Shown piece by piece: positions 1 to 5,440 of a DNA stretch of 11,102 bases (position 1 is its first letter; the number at the start of each line of letters is the position of its first letter). The DNA lies in contig JAJFIN010000055.1 of NCBI GenBank assembly GCA_021774955.1, forward strand, positions 1 through 11,102, in the 5' to 3' direction. The notes under the pieces are model-generated. The model had not been told where the DNA came from. It did not search any database and was given only the letters and a program-made list of their open reading frames with translations. The position numbers and the translations under genes are program-made. The DNA is from Alphaproteobacteria bacterium. GTDB lineage: Bacteria; Pseudomonadota; Alphaproteobacteria; M2410.

Positions 1-888
1 CCGCCCGGCATTTTGGCCCGCGATCTGACAGAATGTTTAAAAATTCAACTGCGTGAGCTCAACCGCCTCGACCCGGCGATGGAAGCCCTATTGGACAACC
101 TTAATTTGCTGGCGCGCCGTGACGTCCCGGCACTGATCAAATTGTGCGGTGTGGGTCTTGAAGACATGACCGAAATGATCGATGAGATCCAAGCGCTTAA
201 TCCAAAGCCTGGGTTTGTATTTGGCGGCGAGGCTATTCAACCGGTCATCCCGGACGTCTTTGTGCGAGAAAAACCTGAAGGTGGCTGGCATATCGAACTG
301 AATAGCGACACCCTGCCTAGGGTTTTGGTCAATGCCCGTTATTATGCCGAGATCAATCTGGGCACCAAAAACAAAGATGAAAAGAATTATCTGAACGAGT
401 GCATCAACAATGCCAATTGGTTGGTAAAGAGCCTCGATCAGCGGGCCAAGACGATTTTGAAAGTGTCCTCTGAAATCGTGAAACAACAAGACGGTTTTTT
501 GGTCCACGGGGTCCAGCACTTACGCCCGCTCAATCTGCGGATGATTGCTGAGGCCATCGAGATGCATGAATCGACCGTGAGCCGGGTGACGTCGAACAAA
601 TATATGGCGACGCCGCGCGGCGTGTTTGAACTCAAATATTTCTTTACCTCAGCGATTGCGTCTGCTGAAGGCGGCGAAGCCCATTCGGCAGAATCTGTGC
701 GCGCTAAAATCAAAAACTTGATCGAAGCCGAAGATCCCAAGAAGGTTCTTTCGGACGATAAATTGGTCGAGCTCTTGAAAGAAGCCGGTGTCGATATCGC
801 CCGGCGGACGGTCGCAAAATACCGCGAGGCACTTAAGATCCCGTCCTCGGTTCAGCGCCGCCGGTTGAAAAAACAATCCGCGGCTTAA
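1..888 (+). CDS. rpoN: RNA polymerase sigma-54 factor RpoN (C-terminal part, 5' end outside window)
   Basis: This is the alternative sigma factor that directs RNA polymerase to -24/-12 promoters and needs an AAA+ enhancer-binding protein to melt DNA. The frame is open from the first base of the window (it begins PPGILARDLTECLKIQL), so the N-terminal region I and part of the core-binding domain lie outside. What remains is about 295 residues. The core-binding domain runs into the helix-turn-helix around bases 520-610 (LRPLNLR, then HESTVSRVTSNKYMATPRG). The family signature, the RpoN box ARRTVAKYRE that reads the -24 element, lies at 799-828. The basic tail and stop at 888 give a normal C-terminus. 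All hallmark motifs are intact, so the protein should be functional. The first in-frame candidate start, a TTG at 13, is internal and not the true start. The next gene on the same strand is msrA, 90 bases away. Confidence 0.97.
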   Translation, partial: PPGILARDLTECLKIQLRELNRLDPAMEALLDNLNLLARRDVPALIKLCGVGLEDMTEMIDEIQALNPKPGFVFGGEAIQPVIPDVFVREKPEGGWHIELNSDTLPRVLVNARYYAEINLGTKNKDEKNYLNECINNANWLVKSLDQRAKTILKVSSEIVKQQDGFLVHGVQHLRPLNLRMIAEAIEMHESTVSRVTSNKYMATPRGVFELKYFFTSAIASAEGGEAHSAESVRAKIKNLIEAEDPKKVLSDDKLVELLKEAGVDIARRTVAKYREALKIPSSVQRRRLKKQSAA

Positions 889-965
889 GTTTTTTGAAAA
901 TTGGCCTGTCGATGATCTGTTTCTGGTCACAGGCTCCCACTTCAAGTATGACAGTCGCGATCAAT

Positions 966-972
966 AAAGGAG
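966..972 (+). promoter_or_regulatory. ribosome binding site of msrA
   Basis: AAAGGAG lies six bases before the ATG at 979. This strong Shine-Dalgarno sequence fixes the msrA start. Confidence 0.8.
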
Positions 973-978
973 CGACAT

Positions 979-1518
979 ATGGCCGAGCATGAGATTGCCA
1001 CCCTGGCGGGCGGGTGTTTTTGGTGCCTTGAGGCAGTTTTCTGCGACTTGCGCGGGGTATCGAAAGTGCAATCAGGCTTCATGGGCGGTCATGTTGAAAA
1101 CCCGTCTTACGAGGAAGTTTGTCGCGAAACAACGGGCCATGCCGAGGTTGTTCAGGTGACCTTCGATCCGCAGGAAATCTCGTTCGACACTTTGCTCGAT
1201 GTCTTCTTCACCATCCACGATCCGACCCAATTAAACCGCCAAGGCCACGATGTTGGGACGCAATATCGCTCGGCCGTATTCACCCATTCGCCGCAACAGG
1301 CTGCCATGTTGGATGCCGCTTTTGCGCGCGCGGCCGATATCTGGGACGGAGAAATTGTGACAGAGGTTCTGGAGGCGGCGCAATTTTGGCCGGCGGAAAA
1401 ATATCACGATGACTATTTCGCCAACAATCCGAACCAGCCTTATTGCTTAGGCGTGGTCGCGCCAAAAGTGCAAAAAGCCCGGCAAAAATTCCGCGACCTT
1501 CAACGAGACAAATCTTAA
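979..1518 (+). CDS. msrA: peptide-methionine (S)-S-oxide reductase MsrA
   Basis: MsrA reduces the S-epimer of methionine sulfoxide in proteins and free methionine sulfoxide, using thioredoxin as final reductant. It is a cytosolic oxidative-damage repair enzyme. The 179-residue product has the family's usual length. The catalytic motif GCFWC is at residues 12-16 with nucleophile Cys13. Other conserved blocks are GTQYRS (93-98) and EKYHDDYF (140-147). NQPYC (152-156) supplies Cys156, a likely resolving cysteine. There is no signal peptide and no fused MsrB domain. The start is fixed by AAAGGAG six bases upstream. The gene follows rpoN on the same strand after 90 bases with no clear terminator, so read-through is possible but not shown. 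Its stop codon overlaps the stop of the convergent downstream gene. Confidence 0.97.
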   Translation: MAEHEIATLAGGCFWCLEAVFCDLRGVSKVQSGFMGGHVENPSYEEVCRETTGHAEVVQVTFDPQEISFDTLLDVFFTIHDPTQLNRQGHDVGTQYRSAVFTHSPQQAAMLDAAFARAADIWDGEIVTEVLEAAQFWPAEKYHDDYFANNPNQPYCLGVVAPKVQKARQKFRDLQRDKS

Positions 1519-2129
1519 GATAGTTCCCACGGCATTTTGATTTTGTCGTTGTTTGACAAGAATGCGGCGTAGTCGATGACGCCGGTTTTTACTGGTGTAC
1601 CGCGCTGAAAATTTATCTCGGCCAGGACAGCAATTCTGATGTTAAGGTTTGGGAAGCTTGTTTGAAGATAATCCATGATTGCGACGTGTACGTCAGATGG
1701 CCCCCACTCATCGACAATCAAAACATTGCCCGACAATTCGCGCTTAGTGTGCAAATTCTCGATGTTCATTTGAACGAGCAGCCGACCACTGGCGGCCTCT
1801 GAGACAAAGATATCGGCATATTCGCTGTCTTTAAAATAACGTGCAATTAGCCCGGCGAGAAACCGGCCCTCGGGCACCACGCCCAAAATGACATCGGGAT
1901 AGAACTCACCGCTTTTGGCGTCAGCGCGCAATTGATCAACCAGGGTGGGAATCGCGGCTTCGAGATGGTCGTAGCTGATCTTGCGGGGAGCGATGAAGCG
2001 GTCTTCTCTTTTCATGTATTTCAGGCGCGCCGAGCCACCGCTGCCGCCGCGAAGAAAAAACCCGAGCGTATAGCCGACCAGGACCGAAACCAGGCCCATT
2101 ACCAAAATTGGATTAAACGCAATACTCAT
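1515..2129 (-). CDS. membrane-anchored phosphoribosyltransferase-like protein
   Basis: The product is 204 residues from the ATG at 2127-2129, which sits just after a G-rich GGTGGGTGGG. An ATG at 2175-2177 would add 16 residues and lacks a convincing binding site. Residues 6-26 form one hydrophobic segment followed by a glycine-rich linker and basic residues, which predicts an N-terminal anchor with the rest in the cytosol. The remainder has a type I phosphoribosyltransferase layout: YPDVILGVVPEGRFLAGLIA (77-96) takes the place of the 'G-x-GG-x-xxA' strand-helix, VLIVDEWGPSDVH (136-148) takes the place of the PRPP loop, and the C-terminal MPWE (199-202) resembles the FPWE seen in hypoxanthine/xanthine-type and archaeal-type members. 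The PRPP loop is degenerate: the usual VDDxxxTG threonine/glycine end is replaced by GPSD. Enzyme activity is therefore uncertain and the substrate is unknown. The gene converges with msrA and overlaps its stop by four bases. Confidence 0.72.
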   Translation of the reverse strand: MSIAFNPILVMGLVSVLVGYTLGFFLRGGSGGSARLKYMKREDRFIAPRKISYDHLEAAIPTLVDQLRADAKSGEFYPDVILGVVPEGRFLAGLIARYFKDSEYADIFVSEAASGRLLVQMNIENLHTKRELSGNVLIVDEWGPSDVHVAIMDYLQTSFPNLNIRIAVLAEINFQRGTPVKTGVIDYAAFLSNNDKIKMPWELS

Positions 2130-2230
2130 GCCCACCCACCTAGGACTTACCATAACACAGGTGGAGAGAAAGTGCATACCCCGCGAAAACGCCTAGGTTT
2201 TCGGGCGGCCAGGGGCTCAGCTGCGGCCGT

Positions 2231-3157
2231 TTACGCTGTGGGCTGCATGGTATTGCGTCGATATTCGGTCGGGCTTGCCCCAAGCTCGCGCTTGAAGGCT
2301 CTGGCGAAAGCGATGTCGGAATCATAACCAACACGCTGCGCCACCTCACCAATTGAATAATAGGTATCTTGAAGAAGATCGCAGGCCGTGAACATACGCC
2401 ATTTTGTGAGATAGGATATCGGCGAGCAACCGAGTGTAGATTTGAATTGCTCGGCGAGCGACGAGCGTGACATCCCTGCCTCACGGGCGATATCTTCCAG
2501 CGCGATGTCATGTGCCGCACTGTCCTGGATGATCTTGACTGCTCGGCTGAGCCGGGTATCCGACAGGACCGCTAAAAAACCGGTGCGCGAAGTCTGGGCA
2601 AGCAAATAGGAACGCAAAACCTGAATAAGCATCGCCTCGGCTAAACGCTCAACGACAACATCGACACCCGGACGTGCCGCTGACATTTCCCTCAGCAATA
2701 TGGGAACGATCGGGTCCACGGTCTCCGGCGTGTTAAAATCATTCGCACTCAGATGAATAATATCCGGTAATTCATTAAACAATGGATGATGAAAATCGTG
2801 GCGATACTCATAGTGACCACAGAGCAATTGCGTTGATGCCTCTCCTTGTTCAAAAAAGGGCGTTCCCGTTTCAATTGATGTGATTACGTCCCTTCCTGAA
2901 ATCGCGTCTCGCCCCGGTTGATCCGCAATCACATGGGCGGTCCCTCGTGGAAACACGAAGACATCACCCGGCGCACCAGTTATCTCCGCCTCAGCCGTTT
3001 GGATTATGCAAGATCCGCGGGCGACGACGTGAAACTGCGCGTGGGGCCCTTGATCAATCCTCATGGCCCAGGGCGCGCGAAACTCTCGGTAGAAGTAGAC
3101 GCACCCTTTGAGGCGGGTAAGCCGCAGAATATCACTCAGTATATCATCCATGCTCAT
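2231..3157 (-). CDS. AraC family transcriptional regulator with N-terminal Cupin_6-type sensor domain
   Basis: This is a 308-residue one-component regulator. Residues about 10-180 match the AraC-binding-like Cupin_6 region (RLKGCVYFYREFRAPWAMR, then FHVVARGSC and APGDVFVFPRGTAHVI). Residues about 203-300 are a full AraC DNA-binding domain with two helix-turn-helix units (EDIAREAGMSRSSLAEQFK at 221-239 and EVAQRVGYDSDIAFARAFKR at 271-290). Each unit is followed by the family's G-x-SP-x-x-Y motif (243-249 and 293-299). I chose the ATG at 3155-3157 because GGAGG at 3162-3166 precedes it. A second ATG at 3149-3151 has better spacing from the same site. A more upstream ATG at 3217 has no binding site and adds residues unlike the family start. 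It is divergent from the secreted cupin gene at 3363, the likely target. The ligand is unknown. Confidence 0.93.
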   Translation of the reverse strand: MSMDDILSDILRLTRLKGCVYFYREFRAPWAMRIDQGPHAQFHVVARGSCIIQTAEAEITGAPGDVFVFPRGTAHVIADQPGRDAISGRDVITSIETGTPFFEQGEASTQLLCGHYEYRHDFHHPLFNELPDIIHLSANDFNTPETVDPIVPILLREMSAARPGVDVVVERLAEAMLIQVLRSYLLAQTSRTGFLAVLSDTRLSRAVKIIQDSAAHDIALEDIAREAGMSRSSLAEQFKSTLGCSPISYLTKWRMFTACDLLQDTYYSIGEVAQRVGYDSDIAFARAFKRELGASPTEYRRNTMQPTA

Positions 3158-3161
3158 TCGG

Positions 3162-3166
3162 CCTCC
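3162..3166 (-). promoter_or_regulatory. ribosome binding site deciding the AraC regulator start
   Basis: GGAGG on the minus strand lies four bases from the ATG at 3157 and ten bases from the in-frame ATG at 3151. It supports one of these two starts over the upstream ATG at 3217. Confidence 0.6.
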
Positions 3167-3263
3167 GGCATTTTGCCCCCCTTCTCCGACGTCTGCTAGC
3201 TCGTTTATAAGCGCCATTTTCGTTCGATCTGCACCAAAAGACCACTCTAAGGATCCATATCTG

Positions 3264-3301
3264 GACGATCAGTTTGTTTAAACCGACGATCAATCATTAT
3301 C
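3264..3301. promoter_or_regulatory. candidate AraC-type operator: direct repeat with 21-bp period
   Basis: GACGATCA occurs at 3264-3271 and again at 3285-3292, exactly 21 bp start to start. AraC-family proteins typically bind two directly repeated half-sites on one DNA face at about this spacing. The repeat lies in the divergent region between the araC-type gene and the cupin gene. The second half-site ends just before or overlaps the expected -35 position of a possible cupin promoter with -10 TATTAG at 3317-3322, the arrangement expected for class II activation. The repeat is seen directly; its role is inferred. Confidence 0.45.
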
Positions 3302-3362
3302 CAATGGTCCGCTTTTTATTAGGGTCACGCTCTTCAATCACTTCACCAACAGGAAGCAAAAT

Positions 3363-3812
3363 ATGAAACTCATGATGAAACTCGTAACGAGAATTCTCTG
3401 CGCGGGCGCATTCGTTTTCGCAGCGTCGGCTTTGTCCGCTGCTGAATTCGACAAAAATCAAGAGGTTGTGTTGAAATCAGAAAACCTTGAATTCGCCAAT
3501 ATCAATGAAGCGATAAGAATGGCCCATGCCTATGGCAACAGAGGTGAAGGGGCACATGGTTCATTCGGTCGCTTTCCAGCCAATTTTACCACACCTGTTC
3601 ACACCCACTCGGGTGCCTATCACGGTGTTGTCATCAAAGGCGTTATGACGAACCCGTTCGAAAACGAAAAAAAACCGCAAAAAATGAAACCCGGTTCTTA
3701 CTGGTATGTGCCCGCTGGTTCCGTCCATACAACAGCGTGCGTTTCAGATACGCCGTGTGAGTTTTACTTCCATGCCGATGGCGCCTTCGACTTCACCCCT
3801 GTGGAAGAATAG
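3363..3812 (+). CDS. secreted single-domain cupin protein (DUF4437-like)
   Basis: The 149-residue product starts at an ATG six bases after AGGAAG (3351-3356). Residues 1-27 are a clear Sec signal peptide: basic MKLMMKLVTR, then a hydrophobic core, then ALSAA with likely cleavage after residue 27. The mature protein, exported to the periplasm or beyond, holds one cupin domain. Metal-binding motif 1 is HTHSGAYHGVVIKG (80-93; His80, His82, His87). Motif 2 is GSYWYVPAGSVHTTA (111-125; His122). Cys126 and Cys132 sit close together and could form a disulfide after export. The style resembles DUF4437 cupins, but those I know often have two cupin halves and this has one. Substrate and reaction are unknown. 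The gene is divergent from an AraC regulator with a candidate operator between them, and a hairpin terminator follows, so it is probably monocistronic and AraC-controlled. Confidence 0.88.
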   Translation: MKLMMKLVTRILCAGAFVFAASALSAAEFDKNQEVVLKSENLEFANINEAIRMAHAYGNRGEGAHGSFGRFPANFTTPVHTHSGAYHGVVIKGVMTNPFENEKKPQKMKPGSYWYVPAGSVHTTACVSDTPCEFYFHADGAFDFTPVEE

Positions 3813-3830
3813 GACTTCTTTCCAATCTCT

Positions 3831-3879
3831 ATCAAAGGGGATCACCATCGCCGGTGTCCCCTTTGATGGGTGCATTTTA
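3831..3879 (+). terminator. likely intrinsic terminator of the cupin gene
   Basis: ATCAAAGGGG (3831-3840) pairs perfectly with CCCCTTTGAT (3858-3867). The stem can continue inward with ACC (3844-3846) to GGT (3853-3855). A short T run (ATTTT, from 3874) follows after a few bases. It starts 18 bases after the cupin stop and lies between convergent genes. The T tract is short and offset, so efficiency is uncertain. Confidence 0.65.
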
Positions 3880-3912
3880 CTTTTCACGCGCCACGCAACC
3901 GGAGCCCTCGCT

Positions 3913-4269
3913 CTAGGATACCGTCGGGCGACCGGTCTCTGCAGGCTCGCCTTCCAGGTCTGTTTTCATCCGGTCGAGCAAGTTCACCGCTTCTGCTGCA
4001 TAGGCCCCGATCCAACGGTCATGGATGCGCTTGATCGGGATGGCGTTTAGGTAATTCCAGCGCTGGCGGCCGATCCGCCGGGCCACCACCAGGCCCGCCG
4101 CTTCCAGCACGCCCAGATGCTGCATCACGGTACAGCGGTTGAGATCGGCGAAATGCGCACACAGCTCCCCGGTGGTCTGGGGATTGTCGCGTAGCGCATC
4201 CAATAGGTCCCGCCTCATGGGCGATGACAGCGCTTTAAAGATCTTGTCATCCGCTTCGTTTTTTGTCAT
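3913..4269 (-). CDS. ArsR-type winged helix transcriptional regulator (partner of AHSA1 gene)
   Basis: The 118-residue product is essentially one winged helix-turn-helix domain. It begins in family style with DDKIFKALSSPMRRDLLDAL (7-26). The recognition helix region is LNRCTVMQHLGVLEAAGLV (43-61) and the wing is ARRIGRQRWNYL (63-74). In the alpha-3 position where metal sensors carry ELCVCDL it has ELCAHF (35-40), which lacks the second cysteine, so metal sensing as in true ArsR is unlikely. It belongs to the subgroup usually paired with SRPBCC/AHSA1 proteins, as here, where that gene is divergent. The ATG at 4269 is the only usable start because a stop follows upstream in frame. No Shine-Dalgarno sequence is visible before it, so the mRNA may be leaderless. 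It probably represses itself and its neighbour through the inverted repeat at 4270-4285. Confidence 0.93.
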   Translation of the reverse strand: MTKNEADDKIFKALSSPMRRDLLDALRDNPQTTGELCAHFADLNRCTVMQHLGVLEAAGLVVARRIGRQRWNYLNAIPIKRIHDRWIGAYAAEAVNLLDRMKTDLEGEPAETGRPTVS

Positions 4270-4290
4270 GTTATATTTTTATAACATTAT
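4263..4290 (+). promoter_or_regulatory. candidate promoter of the AHSA1 gene
   Basis: TTGTCA (4263-4268) as -35 and CATTAT (4285-4290) as -10, with a 16-bp spacer, give a moderate sigma-70-like match. The predicted transcript would start near 4297 and carry the ribosome binding site at 4303-4309. The inverted repeat at 4270-4285 fills the spacer, which suits repression by the ArsR-type protein. This rests on sequence resemblance only. Confidence 0.4.
4270..4285. promoter_or_regulatory. candidate ArsR-type operator (perfect inverted repeat)
   Basis: GTTATAttttTATAAC is a perfect 6-bp inverted repeat with a 4-base spacer, directly abutting the start codon of the ArsR-type gene (ATG at 4267-4269) and upstream of the divergent AHSA1 gene. 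ArsR-family dimers bind short AT-rich dyads of this kind. A dimer here would block transcription both ways. Confidence 0.5.
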
Positions 4291-4302
4291 TGAATCGAAA
4301 GC

Positions 4303-4309
4303 AAGGAGG
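4303..4309 (+). promoter_or_regulatory. ribosome binding site deciding the AHSA1 start
   Basis: AAGGAGG, a full-strength Shine-Dalgarno sequence, lies seven bases before the ATG at 4317. This rules out the in-frame codon at 4263, which would add 18 non-conserved residues. Confidence 0.85.
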
Positions 4310-4316
4310 CCCCGCG

Positions 4317-4784
4317 ATGGAATTAAAGTTCGAAGTCAGTGGCCGGATCAACCATCCTATCGAAGAGGTTTTTGAAGCGGTGGTGAACCCAGATCAACTT
4401 TCCGGCTATTTCACGACCGGCGGCGCAAGTGGCCGCATTGAAACCGGCGCCATTGTCCAGTGGAGCTTCCACGACTTTCCCGGCATGTTCCCGGTGACGA
4501 TTGTCGAGGTGGAAAAAAACCGGCGCATCATCCTGCAATGGGAAGCGTCGGGTACGGACGATGGCGATGGCGGGGAAGGTCCCTATAACACAATTGTCAC
4601 TATGCGGTTCGAGCCCTTGGAAGACGGGCGCACGCTGGTCTCCATCGCCGAAGAAGGCTGGCGCAAAACGGCGGCTGGGCTGAAAGCGTCTTATAGCAAT
4701 TGCAGCGGATGGGCGGAGATGTTATGCGCCATGAAGGCCTATGCCGAGCATGGCATCAACTTGCGGGAAGGGATGTATAAGTAG
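4317..4784 (+). CDS. SRPBCC / AHSA1-family protein (activator of Hsp90 ATPase homolog-like)
   Basis: The 155-residue cytosolic protein has the START-like (SRPBCC) helix-grip fold. It begins FEVSGRINHPIEEVFEAVVN (5-24), has the central strand IILQWEA (71-77), and ends with the typical AHSA1 helix, GWAEMLCAMKAYAEHGINLR (131-150). Such proteins bind hydrophobic ligands in a deep pocket; the ligand and role of most bacterial members are unknown, and a chaperone function should not be assumed from the family name. Length is normal for the family. The start is fixed by AAGGAGG. It is divergent from an ArsR-type regulator, the usual arrangement for this subgroup, with an inverted repeat between them. 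Confidence 0.93.
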   Translation: MELKFEVSGRINHPIEEVFEAVVNPDQLSGYFTTGGASGRIETGAIVQWSFHDFPGMFPVTIVEVEKNRRIILQWEASGTDDGDGGEGPYNTIVTMRFEPLEDGRTLVSIAEEGWRKTAAGLKASYSNCSGWAEMLCAMKAYAEHGINLREGMYK

Positions 4785-4788
4785 GAGG

Positions 4789-4817
4789 GGTGAGCTGTCG
4801 TGCTCGCTTTGCTCACC
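4789..4817. repeat. inverted repeat after the AHSA1 gene
   Basis: GGTGAGC (4789-4795) pairs with GCTCACC (4811-4817) across a 15-base loop, five bases after the AHSA1 stop. No T run follows on the plus strand, so it is at best a weak terminator or an mRNA 3' end protector. Confidence 0.35.
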
Positions 4818-4888
4818 AGCCCGGGGTGACGAGGTGGCAATGTATACGGAGTATTATATTAGCACGGAAGTTCAAAACTGCCCGATGC

Positions 4889-5317
4889 TCACGGCGCTTT
4901 TAAAAGTAGCCAGTTTTCGTGTCTGTGCTCAGATGCGGTGGCGTCAACATACCCCAATCGGCTATAAAAACCGATGGCGCCTTCGTTCTGTTTTTCGACC
5001 TTCAAGGTGTGGCCGGGTCCGTGCTCTTTGACGATGTGGTCAACCAGTTGTCGGCCAACCCCTTTGCCCTGGTAATCGAAGTGAATATAGAGCGAATGCA
5101 GAAAGTGATCGGGCTGGTAATAGGCGATGAAGCCGACAATGCGATCCTCACTTCGCGCCAAATATATGACTTCGCCTTCGGTCGCCTCCTCAACATCATC
5201 AAGGTCGGCCTCATCACCCTCATCGGATGAAAAGACGTGGCCGGCGACTTCAATATAGAGTTCACCCATCTCTTGAAGATAGCGCTCTTCGAAAGGAATT
5301 ATTTCAATAGCTGGCAT
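4889..5317 (-). CDS. GNAT family N-acetyltransferase
   Basis: The 142-residue product has one GNAT domain and transfers acetyl from acetyl-CoA to an amine; the substrate cannot be read from the sequence. The acetyl-CoA pyrophosphate-binding loop is QGKGVG (83-88, Q-x-x-G-x-G). The preceding strand is LHSLYIHFDY (73-82) and the C-terminal motif is NEGAIGFYSRLGY (111-123) with a likely catalytic or structural Tyr118. An acidic stretch at residues 31-48 (SDEGDEADLDDVEEATEG) is unusual and sits where the substrate-binding helices lie. The ATG at 5317 has no clear Shine-Dalgarno sequence but gives the expected N-terminus (IEIIPFEERYLQEM). It lies downstream of the chemoreceptor gene on the same strand, separated by 123 bases holding a large palindrome and a candidate promoter, so it is probably transcribed separately. 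Confidence 0.92.
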   Translation of the reverse strand: MPAIEIIPFEERYLQEMGELYIEVAGHVFSSDEGDEADLDDVEEATEGEVIYLARSEDRIVGFIAYYQPDHFLHSLYIHFDYQGKGVGRQLVDHIVKEHGPGHTLKVEKQNEGAIGFYSRLGYVDATASEHRHENWLLLKAP

Positions 5318-5352
5318 TTGTTATGAGCTCAGTAGATTTTCGCCAAAATAGG

Positions 5353-5382
5353 CGTATAGCATTGTCGTTTACACTGATGCAA
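5353..5382 (-). promoter_or_regulatory. candidate promoter of the GNAT gene
   Basis: On the minus strand TTGCAT (5382-5377) and TATACG (5358-5353) are separated by 18 bp, a modest sigma-70-like pair. The putative -35 directly abuts the palindrome at 5383-5408, which could therefore be an operator. Matches are imperfect. Confidence 0.3.
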
Positions 5383-5435
5383 CAAACAGGAATTTAAATT
5401 CCTGTTTGAGCCATTTCCCCTCTTTTAATCAGTGT
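5371..5435. repeat. nested palindrome: 26-bp perfect core with outer 8-bp arms
   Basis: The core at 5383-5408 is a perfect 26-bp palindrome with half-site CAAACAGGAATTT. It is enclosed by a second inverted repeat, ACACTGAT (5371-5378) and ATCAGTGT (5428-5435). It lies between the chemoreceptor stop (5441) and the GNAT start (5317), both minus strand. No T run follows the core on either strand, so it is not a classical intrinsic terminator. It could be a regulator binding site, an mRNA 3'-end structure, or both. Confidence 0.6.
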
Positions 5436-5440
5436 TGTAG

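Noticed and set aside
900..940. Possible terminator between rpoN and msrA (GCCTGT with ACAGGC)
   Set aside because: Only six pairs with a long loop and no T run; too weak to call.
88..945. Three overlapping minus-strand open frames across the rpoN gene
   Set aside because: They lie antisense to a clearly real sigma-54 gene and show no family features or binding sites.
1932..2520. Open frames on both strands at the boundary of the phosphoribosyltransferase-like and AraC genes
   Set aside because: They overlap recognisable genes in other frames, are low in recognisable motifs and lack good starts.
2918..3199. 93-codon plus-strand frame inside the AraC regulator gene
   Set aside because: It is antisense to the conserved cupin-type sensor coding sequence and has no protein features.
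3706..4050. 114-codon plus-strand frame across the cupin gene end and the ArsR gene
   Set aside because: It runs through the terminator hairpin and antisense to the ArsR-type gene.
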